The notes under the pieces were generated by a model. It had not been told where the DNA came from. It saw only the letters and a list, made by a program, of their open reading frames with translations, and ran no database searches. A stretch of DNA of 64,000 bases, taken from NCBI GenBank assembly GCA_965205915.1, contig OZ242191.1:2046001-2110000 (forward strand). Direction: 5' to 3'. The DNA is from VXMO01 sp965205915. GTDB lineage: Bacteria > Chloroflexota > Dehalococcoidia > UBA6926. Position numbers and translations under genes: made by a program. Numbering within the stretch: the stretch's first letter is position 1; every line of letters starts with the position of its first letter. Positions 31,587-39,134 of this stretch are shown here, piece after piece.

Positions 31587-33928
31587 GCACGACGACACGC
31601 CAAATAGCGCCAACGCAGCCCATCGCGATGCCGGAGTGGCTGACACATGCCGCACGGCGGGCATGGACGTACCCGGAGGCGGGGTGGCTGACAGTGGGGT
31701 TGGCCGTTCTCGTGGCGGCGGTCGTCGTCTGGAATGTGGAGAACGCGCGCTGGGTGCCGGTGTTGCCCGGGTTGGGGTTTGTGGTTCTTGTCGGTGGCGG
31801 GGCGGGGCTGATCAACGCGACACATCGGCGCAGTCATTTGGGACAACATGCGGCGGCGCTGTTATTCGCGCTGACACAGGCGTTTGCGCAGACGTTGACG
31901 GTCGTGACAGCGGCGAGCATCGAGGGCAGGGGGCTCAGCGCGATCTACCGGATGACGCTGTGGGCGCAGGCGCTGTTGGATGGCGGGGCGAGCACGGATC
32001 GGCTGACGTTCGTGTTCCTGCTGCTCGCGGGCTCATGGGTGGTCGCGTACGCCACTGTGTATCTGACACTGACGTTGCGAAGCGTGTGGGCGACCCTGCC
32101 GGCGGGTTTCGCCATCGTGACGAATCTAACGTATCTGCCACCGAGTTCATTGCCGTGGTTCATGGCGTTTCTACTGGCCTCGGCGCTGCTGATCGTGCGA
32201 CTCGTCCACCTGGAGAGACGGCGAGAATGGCAGCACACGGCGGCAGCGCAGGGCTCATGGCTACCCGTACACGTCATGCACGCGGGCATCTGGTTCGCAT
32301 TGATCGTGTTCCTTTTGGTGACGATCACGCCGTCGCTTGGGAGGGGGCCACAGTTGATCCGGTCCGCGTGGTCGGAACTTCGTTCCCCTGTGGGGCAGGC
32401 GGAGGGGACGTTTACACGCATCTTCGCATCATTGCCTGCGCGTCGCTCGATGGGGCTGTTCGGATTCACTAATGAGTTGCCGTTCAGGGGGAACATCAAC
32501 CTGCCAAAGGATGTGCTGATGCACGTTGAGAGCGACGAGCGGCTGTACTGGCGGGCGCGGACGTATGACCGGTATGCGGGGTGGGGCTGGAGCAACAGCA
32601 GGCTGATTGTCGATGAGCGGCGCGGGTTGGAGGATATTGCGGGCAGCAGCTACACGGGCTGCCCGGAGTGCATCAGGAACGTGACGTTTGAGTTGAAGAT
32701 GCCGGCGTACACGGTTTTCACCGCAGCGACGCCTTTACGCACGACGCTGCCGGTTGAGGCGCAGTTCAGCAATTTCGATACTGACGAGGGGCATCGGCTC
32801 GTCAAGCTGGAGAGCCGCGACGTGTTGCAGCCCAACCAACGATATACCGTGCAGTCCTATGTCCCCAATGTGACGGTGGAAGAGTTGAGCGTGTTCGAGC
32901 CGACATACGAGGATTGGGTGACAACCAGGTATTTGCAACTGCCGGATGAACTTCCGGCTCGAATCTCGGCGCTGGCCGAAAGCCTCACGGCGGGAGCGGA
33001 AACGCCCTATGAGAAAGCCATCATTATTCGTGAATACCTGCGGACACTTGAGTATTCGCAGGACATCAGCGCGCCGCCGCCGGGCGTGGACGGGTTGTCC
33101 CACTTCCTGTTCGCGGAGCGGGCGGGCTATAGCGAGTATTTTGGCTCAGCGATGACGGTCATGTTGCGCTCGGTCGGCGTTCCATCGCGCCTTGCGGTCG
33201 GGTATCTGCCAGGCGAGTATGACCCTGAGATTGGGGCGTATGTGGTGCGCGGGACGGATCTGCACTCGTGGGCTGACGCGTATTTCCCGGGATACGGATG
33301 GATACCGTTCGAGGCGACGCCGAACGTGGAGCCGGACGCGCCGGGCGGGCCAAGCGGCAATTCGGCATCCCTCGTATCACCGGATTCATTCCCTGTCGTG
33401 CCCGATGATGTGACATCCTTCCCATTCGAGGATGCGGATCTCGTTGGAGACGCTGAAGGTGAGGCGCTTGCAGGTCAATTCGACGAGATAGATGAAGGGA
33501 GCGGAGGACTGCTGCCGAACGTCGACCTCCGCAAGGTCATGCTGTACGTGGGCGGGATTTTCGGCGTGACTCTTCTTATTGGATTCGCGTTCCTCTGGTG
33601 GCAAGCGTTGGCGCGGCCACGGACGGCGAGGAGGGCATACGCGCAGACCGTCCGTCTGGGCAGGCTGGCCGGAATCAAGACGCGAGCGGACGAGACGCCC
33701 GCGGAGTACATCAGTCGCCTTGCGGTGGCCATACCAAGCGCCACGTGGGCTCTCTACGGCGTCGTTCAGTGGTACGACCACGTGCTGTATGGGCCGGACA
33801 AGCATGCGTCTCCGGACAGGCCGTTCTCGTGGCGCGCTATCGTCTTTGGGCTGCTGACACTGGCGCTGCTGCGATTCGTTCCGACGGGTCGCGCTCGCAT
33901 GAGAGAGAGGACTGAGGATGCAAGCTAA
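31583..33928 (+). CDS. transglutaminase-like membrane protein (TgpA type)
   Basis: About 781 residues. The N-terminal 260 residues contain six or more membrane helices. The extracytoplasmic part ends in a transglutaminase core with Cys replaced or displaced: the region GYSEYFGSAMTVMLRSVGVPSRLAVGYLPGE has Ser-Glu-Tyr where many homologues show C. His in DLHSWADAYFPGYGWIPFEATP and the following Asp/Glu are present. One more helix (VMLYVGGIFGVTLLIGFAFLW) and a DUF4129-like tail follow. It starts at a GTG overlapping the DUF58 stop codon, and its 3' end overlaps the methyltransferase start by 11 nt. Confidence 0.88.
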   Translation: MSTTTRQIAPTQPIAMPEWLTHAARRAWTYPEAGWLTVGLAVLVAAVVVWNVENARWVPVLPGLGFVVLVGGGAGLINATHRRSHLGQHAAALLFALTQAFAQTLTVVTAASIEGRGLSAIYRMTLWAQALLDGGASTDRLTFVFLLLAGSWVVAYATVYLTLTLRSVWATLPAGFAIVTNLTYLPPSSLPWFMAFLLASALLIVRLVHLERRREWQHTAAAQGSWLPVHVMHAGIWFALIVFLLVTITPSLGRGPQLIRSAWSELRSPVGQAEGTFTRIFASLPARRSMGLFGFTNELPFRGNINLPKDVLMHVESDERLYWRARTYDRYAGWGWSNSRLIVDERRGLEDIAGSSYTGCPECIRNVTFELKMPAYTVFTAATPLRTTLPVEAQFSNFDTDEGHRLVKLESRDVLQPNQRYTVQSYVPNVTVEELSVFEPTYEDWVTTRYLQLPDELPARISALAESLTAGAETPYEKAIIIREYLRTLEYSQDISAPPPGVDGLSHFLFAERAGYSEYFGSAMTVMLRSVGVPSRLAVGYLPGEYDPEIGAYVVRGTDLHSWADAYFPGYGWIPFEATPNVEPDAPGGPSGNSASLVSPDSFPVVPDDVTSFPFEDADLVGDAEGEALAGQFDEIDEGSGGLLPNVDLRKVMLYVGGIFGVTLLIGFAFLWWQALARPRTARRAYAQTVRLGRLAGIKTRADETPAEYISRLAVAIPSATWALYGVVQWYDHVLYGPDKHASPDRPFSWRAIVFGLLTLALLRFVPTGRARMRERTEDAS

Positions 33929-34520
33929 CGCGTACAGGGTGATTGCGACACCGCTGGGGTTCCTCGGCCTTATTGCCTCGCCGAAGGGACTCAAGGCGGT
34001 GCTGGGGCCGCATGACGCGCATGAACAGGTGGATAAGGAGCGAGAGGATATTCTCTCGCCGCTGTCTGACGATGCCGGTAACAATGTCCTCAATCATTGG
34101 GCGGACGCGCTGACTCAGTACACGAACGGAGAATCGATGGAGCTATCCGGCCCGCTGGACATGGACGGCGGGACGGAGTTTCAGCAGGCGGTGTGGCAGG
34201 CGCTGACGGAGATTCCAACGGGCACGGTTCGCACATATGGCGACGTGGCGCACGCTATCGGCAGGCCCAAGGCGGCGCGCGCGGTAGGGCAGGCCGTTGG
34301 TTCGAATCCGTTGGGGATCGTCGTCCCTTGACATCGCGTTGTGGGCGCGGACGGCGCTCTTACGGGTTTCGGCGGGGGACTGGCGATCAAGGAGCGACTG
34401 CTCCTGCATGAAGGACGCGCAGACGCGACTACGCAGCGGACGCGCACGGAATCGCGGGCCGGATTTAAGCCGACGCGGCGCGAGCGTGGGTTGAGGCCAC
34501 GGATTGGCGTGATTGATTAG
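33918..34520 (+). CDS. ogt: O6-alkylguanine-DNA alkyltransferase with in-frame UGA at the catalytic cysteine (putative selenoprotein)
   Basis: The frame stops at TGA 34329-34331. That codon stands exactly where the alkyl-accepting Cys of the P-C-H-R motif should be: upstream is RAVGQAVGSNPLGIVVP, downstream in the same frame is HRVVGADGALTGFGGGLAIK, then ERLLLHEG. The frame continues to TAG at 34518-34520. Read through, the protein has 201 positions with residue 138 encoded by UGA. Everything else expected of the family (GTEFQQAVWQAL, IPTGTVRTYGDVA) is intact. A SECIS-like hairpin follows at 17 nt. TGA serves as a stop in many other genes here. The normal Cys codon is present in the Ada paralogue at 59.4-60.5 kb. 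Alternatives are a nonsense mutation or a sequencing error. The gene overlaps the transglutaminase gene by 11 nt. Confidence 0.8.
34337..34364 (+). promoter_or_regulatory. bacterial SECIS-like stem-loop
   Basis: Downstream of the TGA, GGGCGC (34343-34348) pairs with GCGCTC (34354-34359) around the loop GGACG (34349-34353). CGT (34337-34339) pairs with ACG (34362-34364) outside a small internal loop. The apical loop begins 17 nt after the UGA and opens with GG. Bacterial SECIS elements have the loop about 16-37 nt after UGA, with a G in its first two positions, so the fit is good. Confidence 0.6.
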
Positions 34521-34599
34521 CTCTTTCGGTTCCCCTCTCCCTCAGGGAGAGGGCTAGAGCCTGCCCCGTACTTGATACGGGGGTGAGGGGATTCCCCGG

Positions 34600-36312
34600 C
34601 TACTGGTCGTCCAGCCCTTCGTCCTCGACGGGGGCGCGGGGGCTGGAGCGGGCGCGCTCGAGGTAGGTGGGATCGCGCAGGGTTTCTTCGATCATCTCCG
34701 AGGCGCGTTCTCCGGCGGCCTCGAATGGCAGCAACACGAGCGTCGCCCCAAGCCCCTCCAACCGGTCCGCGGTGGACGTCGATTGGCTGGTGAGGAGAAC
34801 CGGCCCCCTGAAATTGTGCTCCCGCAGCGCCTCCAATATCCCTACTTCTATTTCCGGTGAGCGGATGGTGGACACGGCGATGCGGGCAGAGGATAGGGGC
34901 AGCCCTTGCAGGAACTCAGGGGCCTCCACATCGGCGAAACGCATATGAAAGCCGAGGTCCTGGAGGCGTCGCACGGCGACCGGATCAAAATCAACACCCA
35001 TCGCCTCAACCTCCATCTCCTGGAGGCGCGACAGGATCACAGTGCCAAGTCGGCCGGTGCCGAACACAAGAACTTCGACGGGCTCGTCTGCCTCATCGAA
35101 AACTTCATCCTCGCGGTGTGCGACCCGGCGTTCGATCCTGTTGAGAACCGGCTGCGCGAAACGGTAGATCTGATGGGAGTAAGTGATCATGTAGGTAGAG
35201 GCGGCGAATGTGATCAGGCCCACAAGCGTTACGAGGGCAAGGCTCGATTCGTCGACGTGGCCGAGGTCCAGCCCCAAGGCCATCAGGACGAATGAGAACT
35301 CGCTGATCTGCGCGAGAGCCATGCCGGCAAACAGGCCGGTGCGCGCCCGGAATCCCATCGCCACGGCAATGCCCATGACGATGAGCGGGTTGCCGACGAG
35401 CACAAAGAGGGATAGGCCAAGCGCGGGCAGGATCTGATCCCGTAGATCGGCGAATCCGAGGTGGACGCCGAGGCTGACGAAGAAGAACAGAAGCAGGAAG
35501 TCGCGGACGGTGGTGAGGCGGGCGGCGACGAGTTGCCGCGGCCTCTTTGTGGCGAGTACAACGCCGGCCATGAACGCGCCCATCTCTGGGCTGAAACCGG
35601 CCCACGTCGCGCCGGCGGCCATCAGCACGGCCCAGGAGATGCCGCCGAGCACAAGAACCTCCGGTGTGCTCAACATGCGCGGTTCGATGAGCGGTATCAG
35701 GAATCTCGCCACAATAATCATCACGGCGACCAGCGCCGCTCCGCGGAGCAGGCTCAGCCCGAGTTGCTCCAGGGTCGCCTCGCCGCCTTCCGCGCCCTCA
35801 AGTCCCGAGAGCAGGGTGAGGGCGAGGATGACGACGATGTCCTGAACTATCAATATGCCGAGCGCGATGCGGCCGTGGAGCGAATCGATTTCTCGTCGGT
35901 CTGACAGGACCTTGACGATGATGACCGTGCTGGAGAAGGTCAGCGCGAGTGAGATGTAGAAGGCGGACAGGAGATCGACGCCAAAGGCGAATGTGATAAG
36001 GAAACCGAGGACGGTGGTGATGATGACCTGTCCGAGGCCGGAGACGACGGCGACGAAGCCGGCGGTGCGAATGAGGGCGGGATCGAGTTTCAGGCCGACG
36101 ACGAAGAGCAGGAGGGCGATGCCGACGCGCCCAAAGATGTCCACAAAGGCGGAATCAGGAGGGACAAGGGAGAGGCCGGCGGGGCCGACGATGACACCGA
36201 CAAAGATGAACGCGACAACAATCGGCTGTCGCAGCAAGGTCGCGACGACGGCGGCCAGTGTTGCGACACCGAGAATCTGTATGAGATCGACGAATTCGGC
36301 GGACGGATCCAT
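34600..36312 (-). CDS. KefB-type cation:proton antiporter with TrkA-N domain
   Basis: This 570-residue protein is a monovalent cation/proton antiporter-2 family member. About twelve membrane helices fill residues 8-390, with the conserved MGAFMAGVVLA region. They are followed by a cytoplasmic Rossmann TrkA-N domain (VLVFGTGRLGTVILSRL, ending with VDFDP) that senses nucleotide. The tail is Pro/Arg-rich and acidic. Such proteins exchange K+ or Na+ for H+. It is monocistronic; its start ATG follows a region without clear promoter consensus on the minus strand. Confidence 0.88.
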   Translation of the reverse strand: MDPSAEFVDLIQILGVATLAAVVATLLRQPIVVAFIFVGVIVGPAGLSLVPPDSAFVDIFGRVGIALLLFVVGLKLDPALIRTAGFVAVVSGLGQVIITTVLGFLITFAFGVDLLSAFYISLALTFSSTVIIVKVLSDRREIDSLHGRIALGILIVQDIVVILALTLLSGLEGAEGGEATLEQLGLSLLRGAALVAVMIIVARFLIPLIEPRMLSTPEVLVLGGISWAVLMAAGATWAGFSPEMGAFMAGVVLATKRPRQLVAARLTTVRDFLLLFFFVSLGVHLGFADLRDQILPALGLSLFVLVGNPLIVMGIAVAMGFRARTGLFAGMALAQISEFSFVLMALGLDLGHVDESSLALVTLVGLITFAASTYMITYSHQIYRFAQPVLNRIERRVAHREDEVFDEADEPVEVLVFGTGRLGTVILSRLQEMEVEAMGVDFDPVAVRRLQDLGFHMRFADVEAPEFLQGLPLSSARIAVSTIRSPEIEVGILEALREHNFRGPVLLTSQSTSTADRLEGLGATLVLLPFEAAGERASEMIEETLRDPTYLERARSSPRAPVEDEGLDDQ

Positions 36313-36429
36313 TGAACGTGTCCAAATGCGCGCATGTCCTGATAAGGAGGGCCGGAGCGCGCCTGCTCCCTCTCAAATGATAGCGGACAGGTGGGGTGGG
36401 GGATGTATACGGGTGGGGCGGGGGATTCA

Positions 36430-36590
36430 TATGGGTGTGACGGGTGGGGGTTGGCTGAGAAATGGAGGCTTTAGATTCCTCGCTGCGCTCGGAATGACAG
36501 GGTGGTTCATTTAGTAGGCGCTACGGCAGATGGTTGGGCAATGGAGATCAAGGCTCCCGTATTCGCGGGAACGACGAGTGGGGGGTGGGG
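36430..36590. repeat. palindromic intergenic repeats upstream of the antiporter gene
   Basis: GATTCCTCGCTGCGCTCGGAATGACAG and CCCGTATTCGCGGGAACGACGA modules occur here. The whole 36313-36766 stretch contains no gene apart from the small RNA element on the minus strand at 36.6 kb. Confidence 0.65.
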
Positions 36591-36596
36591 CAGTTC

Positions 36597-36660
36597 GCTC
36601 ATAAAGACAGAGACCGCCTAAGAGGGCGGTCTCGACCCTACCGTCGAAGCGATAGGGGTG
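36597..36660 (-). ncRNA. putative small RNA B3
   Basis: Read on the minus strand this is a diverged copy of elements B1/B2. Hairpin 1 is closed by CCCTA/TAGGG around the core TCG-CTT-CGA-CGG (B1/B2: CCATG/CATGG around TCG-TTT-CGA-TGG). Hairpin 2 is GAGACCGCC/GGCGGTCTC (36610-36618/36625-36633), followed by TGTCTTTAT. The closing stem has changed on both sides while keeping its pairing. Confidence 0.6.
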
Positions 36661-36668
36661 GTACATGC

Positions 36669-36697
36669 ATTCTGCCACTGGCCATGCTAGCTGTCAA
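36669..36697 (-). promoter_or_regulatory. promoter of small RNA B3
   Basis: On the minus strand, a perfect TTGACA (36692-36697), 17 nt spacer and CAGAAT (36669-36674) precede the element by about 10 nt. This is the same arrangement as at B1 and B2. Confidence 0.6.
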
Positions 36698-36766
36698 TTT
36701 AAGTGACGGTGTGGGGGTGGCCCCCGCCTGCGCGGAGGATTCGAAAGGGGCGCGCTGGCGATGTGT

Positions 36767-37189
36767 TTAGTCCCGCTCCTGGAGGGCCTCCGGCATCATG
36801 CCTCGGATGATGTCCACTCGCATGATGATTGCTGTGCCCTCTCGTTCCGGGTCGCGCGCCTGCTCCTGCGGCACCACGCGCTCCCATACCTGCTCCCAGA
36901 GAGGGTCGCCCTGCGGGTGGAATGTGACCTCGCCGTAGAATCGCCAGCCGATGTTGAGTTCATTGTTGCGGAAGACGACAGCGGCCTTCGGGTTCTCTTC
37001 CATGTTCACCATCTGGTTGCGGCGCCCGCGCTCCCACCACGCGATGTGTTCGTCGTCCCAGATCATCAGGCTTCCTCGAAAGCCAAGGCCCGGCTCGCCG
37101 TCCTTTGACGCCGTGGAAATGATGCACGGGTAGCCCTTCTCCAGCGCTGAGTTCACGTTTTCGCGCATCTCTTCGGTCAGCTTAATCAT
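36767..37189 (-). CDS. pyridoxamine 5'-phosphate oxidase-fold protein
   Basis: The 140-residue protein has the flavin-binding split-barrel pattern: an N-terminal helix (MIKLTEEMRENVNSALEKG), then YPCIISTASKDGEPGLGFRGSLMIWDDEHIAWWE, NPKAAVVFRN and GWRFYGEVTFH. These small PPOX-like proteins bind FMN, F420 or haem; the cofactor cannot be told. I start at ATG 37189, 10 nt after GGAGG, since the frame further upstream is repeat-derived. It faces away from the thiolase gene. Confidence 0.85.
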   Translation of the reverse strand: MIKLTEEMRENVNSALEKGYPCIISTASKDGEPGLGFRGSLMIWDDEHIAWWERGRRNQMVNMEENPKAAVVFRNNELNIGWRFYGEVTFHPQGDPLWEQVWERVVPQEQARDPEREGTAIIMRVDIIRGMMPEALQERD

Positions 37190-37408
37190 GCGGTTAGTAC
37201 CTCCGTGGTTGTTGTTCGATTGACGCGCCGCTAGCGGCATGTGACCGGGCGCGTGTGGCGTGTCTGTAGTGTAGACTTTTGCGTATCCGTCGGTAAGGGT
37301 CTTGGCGGGAGATGGCTTCCGGCCTTCGCCGGAATGACGGATGGAGCGCCGGAATGACGCACGGAGGCTGGTGCGCACGACGAAAGTCGTGCCGGATAGG
37401 GGTGATTC

Positions 37409-38509
37409 ATGACGATGCGAGGTGCAGCGGCGATTGTCGGCTTTGCGGAGATTCCAACACGCCGCACGTATGAGGGGCGCACTGCTATGGGCCTGATGGC
37501 AGAGGCATCGCGCAACGCGATGGTGGACGCAGGCATCCGTAAAGAGGAGATCGACGGCCTTGTGGTGGAGGGCGGCAGTTTTTATCCTGCGCCCATCGGC
37601 GAATACATGGGCCTCAACCCGAACTTTGTGACCGGCGTCAGCACGATGGGCGCGAGCGGCGCAACGGCAACGTCCGTCGCCGCAATGGCGATCCATTCCG
37701 GCCTGGCAAGCACCGTGCTGGTCACACTCTCCGAGGCGCGTGAGGCAGGCAGCCCGTGGGGTAGTCCGGCCTCGCCGGGCATGGAGACGGAGTTTGAGGA
37801 TCCCTATGGGCCGGCAGTAGCGGCGAATACGGGTTATGGCCTCATGTATTCCCGCCACATGCACGAATACGGCACCACGCAAGAGCAGTTGGCAAACATC
37901 GCTGTTAATCAGCGTTTCAATGCCCTTGAGAACGAGAACGCCGTCTTCCGCGGACAGCCGCTCGAACTGGATGACGTCCTGAACTCGCGCTACATCAACT
38001 ATCCGATTCGACTCCTGGAGTCCGTGATGCCGTGCGCGGGCGGTGGGGCGATCATCCTCACATCGGCCGATAAGGCGAAGTCACTTCGGAACAAGCCGGT
38101 CTATCTGCTCGGCGCGGGGATCGCGTGTGATCCACTGTCGGGCTGGCAGCGAGAGCGCCTGACACGCTCGGTCGTTACTCGCTCAGCCCCAATCGCGCTC
38201 GGAATGGCCGGATACAGCCCGTCAGACATCGAATTCGCCCAGTTCTATGACTGCTACACCATCCTGCACGCCGTGTGCCTGGAGGACTCGGGGCTGGTGC
38301 CGAAGGGTGAGGTCGGGCCGTTCTTCGCATCGACGGACACGACGTACAAGGGCGAGTTCCCCATCAACACGGACGGCGGCCAGCTTTCATGCGGCCAACC
38401 CGGAGACGCGGGCGGATTCCGCCATGTGATTGAGGCGACGCGGCAGATCATGGGTCGCGCGGGCGTGCGACAGGTGGAACGCAACGACCTCTGCATGGTG
38501 AATGGTTGA
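37409..38509 (+). CDS. thiolase-family protein (SCP-x/DitF type), ending at a TGA inside the conserved C-terminus
   Basis: The 366-residue thiolase fold has the N-terminal AAAIVGFAEIPTRRTYEGRTA and GASGATATSVAAMAIHSGLA. It has the central NYPIRLLESVMPCAGGGAIILTS and the C-terminal half with FAQFYDCYTILHAVCLEDSG and GQLSCGQPGDAGGFRHVIEA. Such proteins act on acyl-CoA together with a Zn-ribbon OB-fold partner, which is encoded 118 bp downstream. The frame stops at TGA 38507-38509 right after LCMVNG. It continues in frame with GGTVSSMATLVLG to TAA at 38564-38566, which matches the last strand expected for the family. So the real protein may be 385 residues with a recoded UGA, or the gene may carry a nonsense mutation. 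Confidence 0.85.
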   Translation: MTMRGAAAIVGFAEIPTRRTYEGRTAMGLMAEASRNAMVDAGIRKEEIDGLVVEGGSFYPAPIGEYMGLNPNFVTGVSTMGASGATATSVAAMAIHSGLASTVLVTLSEAREAGSPWGSPASPGMETEFEDPYGPAVAANTGYGLMYSRHMHEYGTTQEQLANIAVNQRFNALENENAVFRGQPLELDDVLNSRYINYPIRLLESVMPCAGGGAIILTSADKAKSLRNKPVYLLGAGIACDPLSGWQRERLTRSVVTRSAPIALGMAGYSPSDIEFAQFYDCYTILHAVCLEDSGLVPKGEVGPFFASTDTTYKGEFPINTDGGQLSCGQPGDAGGFRHVIEATRQIMGRAGVRQVERNDLCMVNG

Positions 38510-38626
38510 GGCGGCACGGTGAGCAGTATGGCCACCCTGGTCCTCGGGTCCGAGGACACGCTCTAAAGCAACAAAGCCGGTTGGGCAACACACCTGCCCG
38601 TCCGTGAATAGCAGCAGGTAACGACA

Positions 38627-39061
38627 ATGACGACCGAATACACAAAGCCCGTTCCCATCCCCGGCGGGTTGCATGGGACGACGCTGGGTGACTTCACCAA
38701 GCCGTTCTGGGAAGCGACGAAACGGCATGAGCTTGTCATTCAGCGGTGCCGACAACACGACGGTTTCTTCTTCTATCCGCGCGAGTTGTGCCCGGTCTGC
38801 CTCTCCGATGACCTGGAATGGGCGCCGGTGTCAGGCAGAGGGCGAGTCCACGCCTTCACAATCGTCTACCAGCCCAACGACGCCCGCTTCAACGACGAAA
38901 CGCCGTATGTGTACGCGGTGATTCAACTTGACGAGGGCGCGCGGATGATCTCCAACGTCATCGACATCGAACCCCATGACGTCCAGGTGGATATGCCCGT
39001 AGTCGCCGTCTTTGAGGACATCACGCCCGAGTGGACCCTGGTGAAGTTCAAGCCGGCGTGA
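38627..39061 (+). CDS. Zn-ribbon OB-fold protein (DUF35 type)
   Basis: The 144-residue protein has an N-terminal helix (TKPFWEATKRHELVIQRC), a rubredoxin-like zinc knuckle (CRQHDGFFFYPRELCPVC) and a C-terminal OB fold (GRGRVHAFTIVYQPND ... VVAVFEDITPEWTLVKF). This family forms heteromers with SCP-x-like thiolases and channels acyl-CoA. Its position next to the thiolase gene supports that pairing. One of the four usual zinc Cys is replaced by His/Asp in the first knuckle (C-R-Q-H-D). Confidence 0.9.
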   Translation: MTTEYTKPVPIPGGLHGTTLGDFTKPFWEATKRHELVIQRCRQHDGFFFYPRELCPVCLSDDLEWAPVSGRGRVHAFTIVYQPNDARFNDETPYVYAVIQLDEGARMISNVIDIEPHDVQVDMPVVAVFEDITPEWTLVKFKPA

Positions 39062-39134
39062 CGGGACTGCTCATTTCTTGTGGTCGTCGCTCCCAAGAAC
39101 TACGCGTTCGGTGCGGCGCTAGCGTGACATATCG

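Noticed and set aside
34300..34318. tRNA-like GGTTCGAATCC in the methyltransferase gene
   Set aside because: It is codon sequence for the conserved GSNP motif of the alkyltransferase; no other tRNA arms are present.
33918..34520. Genome-wide reassignment of TGA to Trp, Gly or Cys
   Set aside because: Many unrelated genes in the window end at TGA at the expected family length (for example nuoM, nuoC, the NYN genes and the fabL-like gene), so TGA is a normal stop here.
36767..37882. 371-residue minus-strand ORF
   Set aside because: Only the last 140 residues resemble a protein family (PPOX fold). The rest is the shadow of the thiolase gene and repeat sequence, and a good start with GGAGG lies at 37189.
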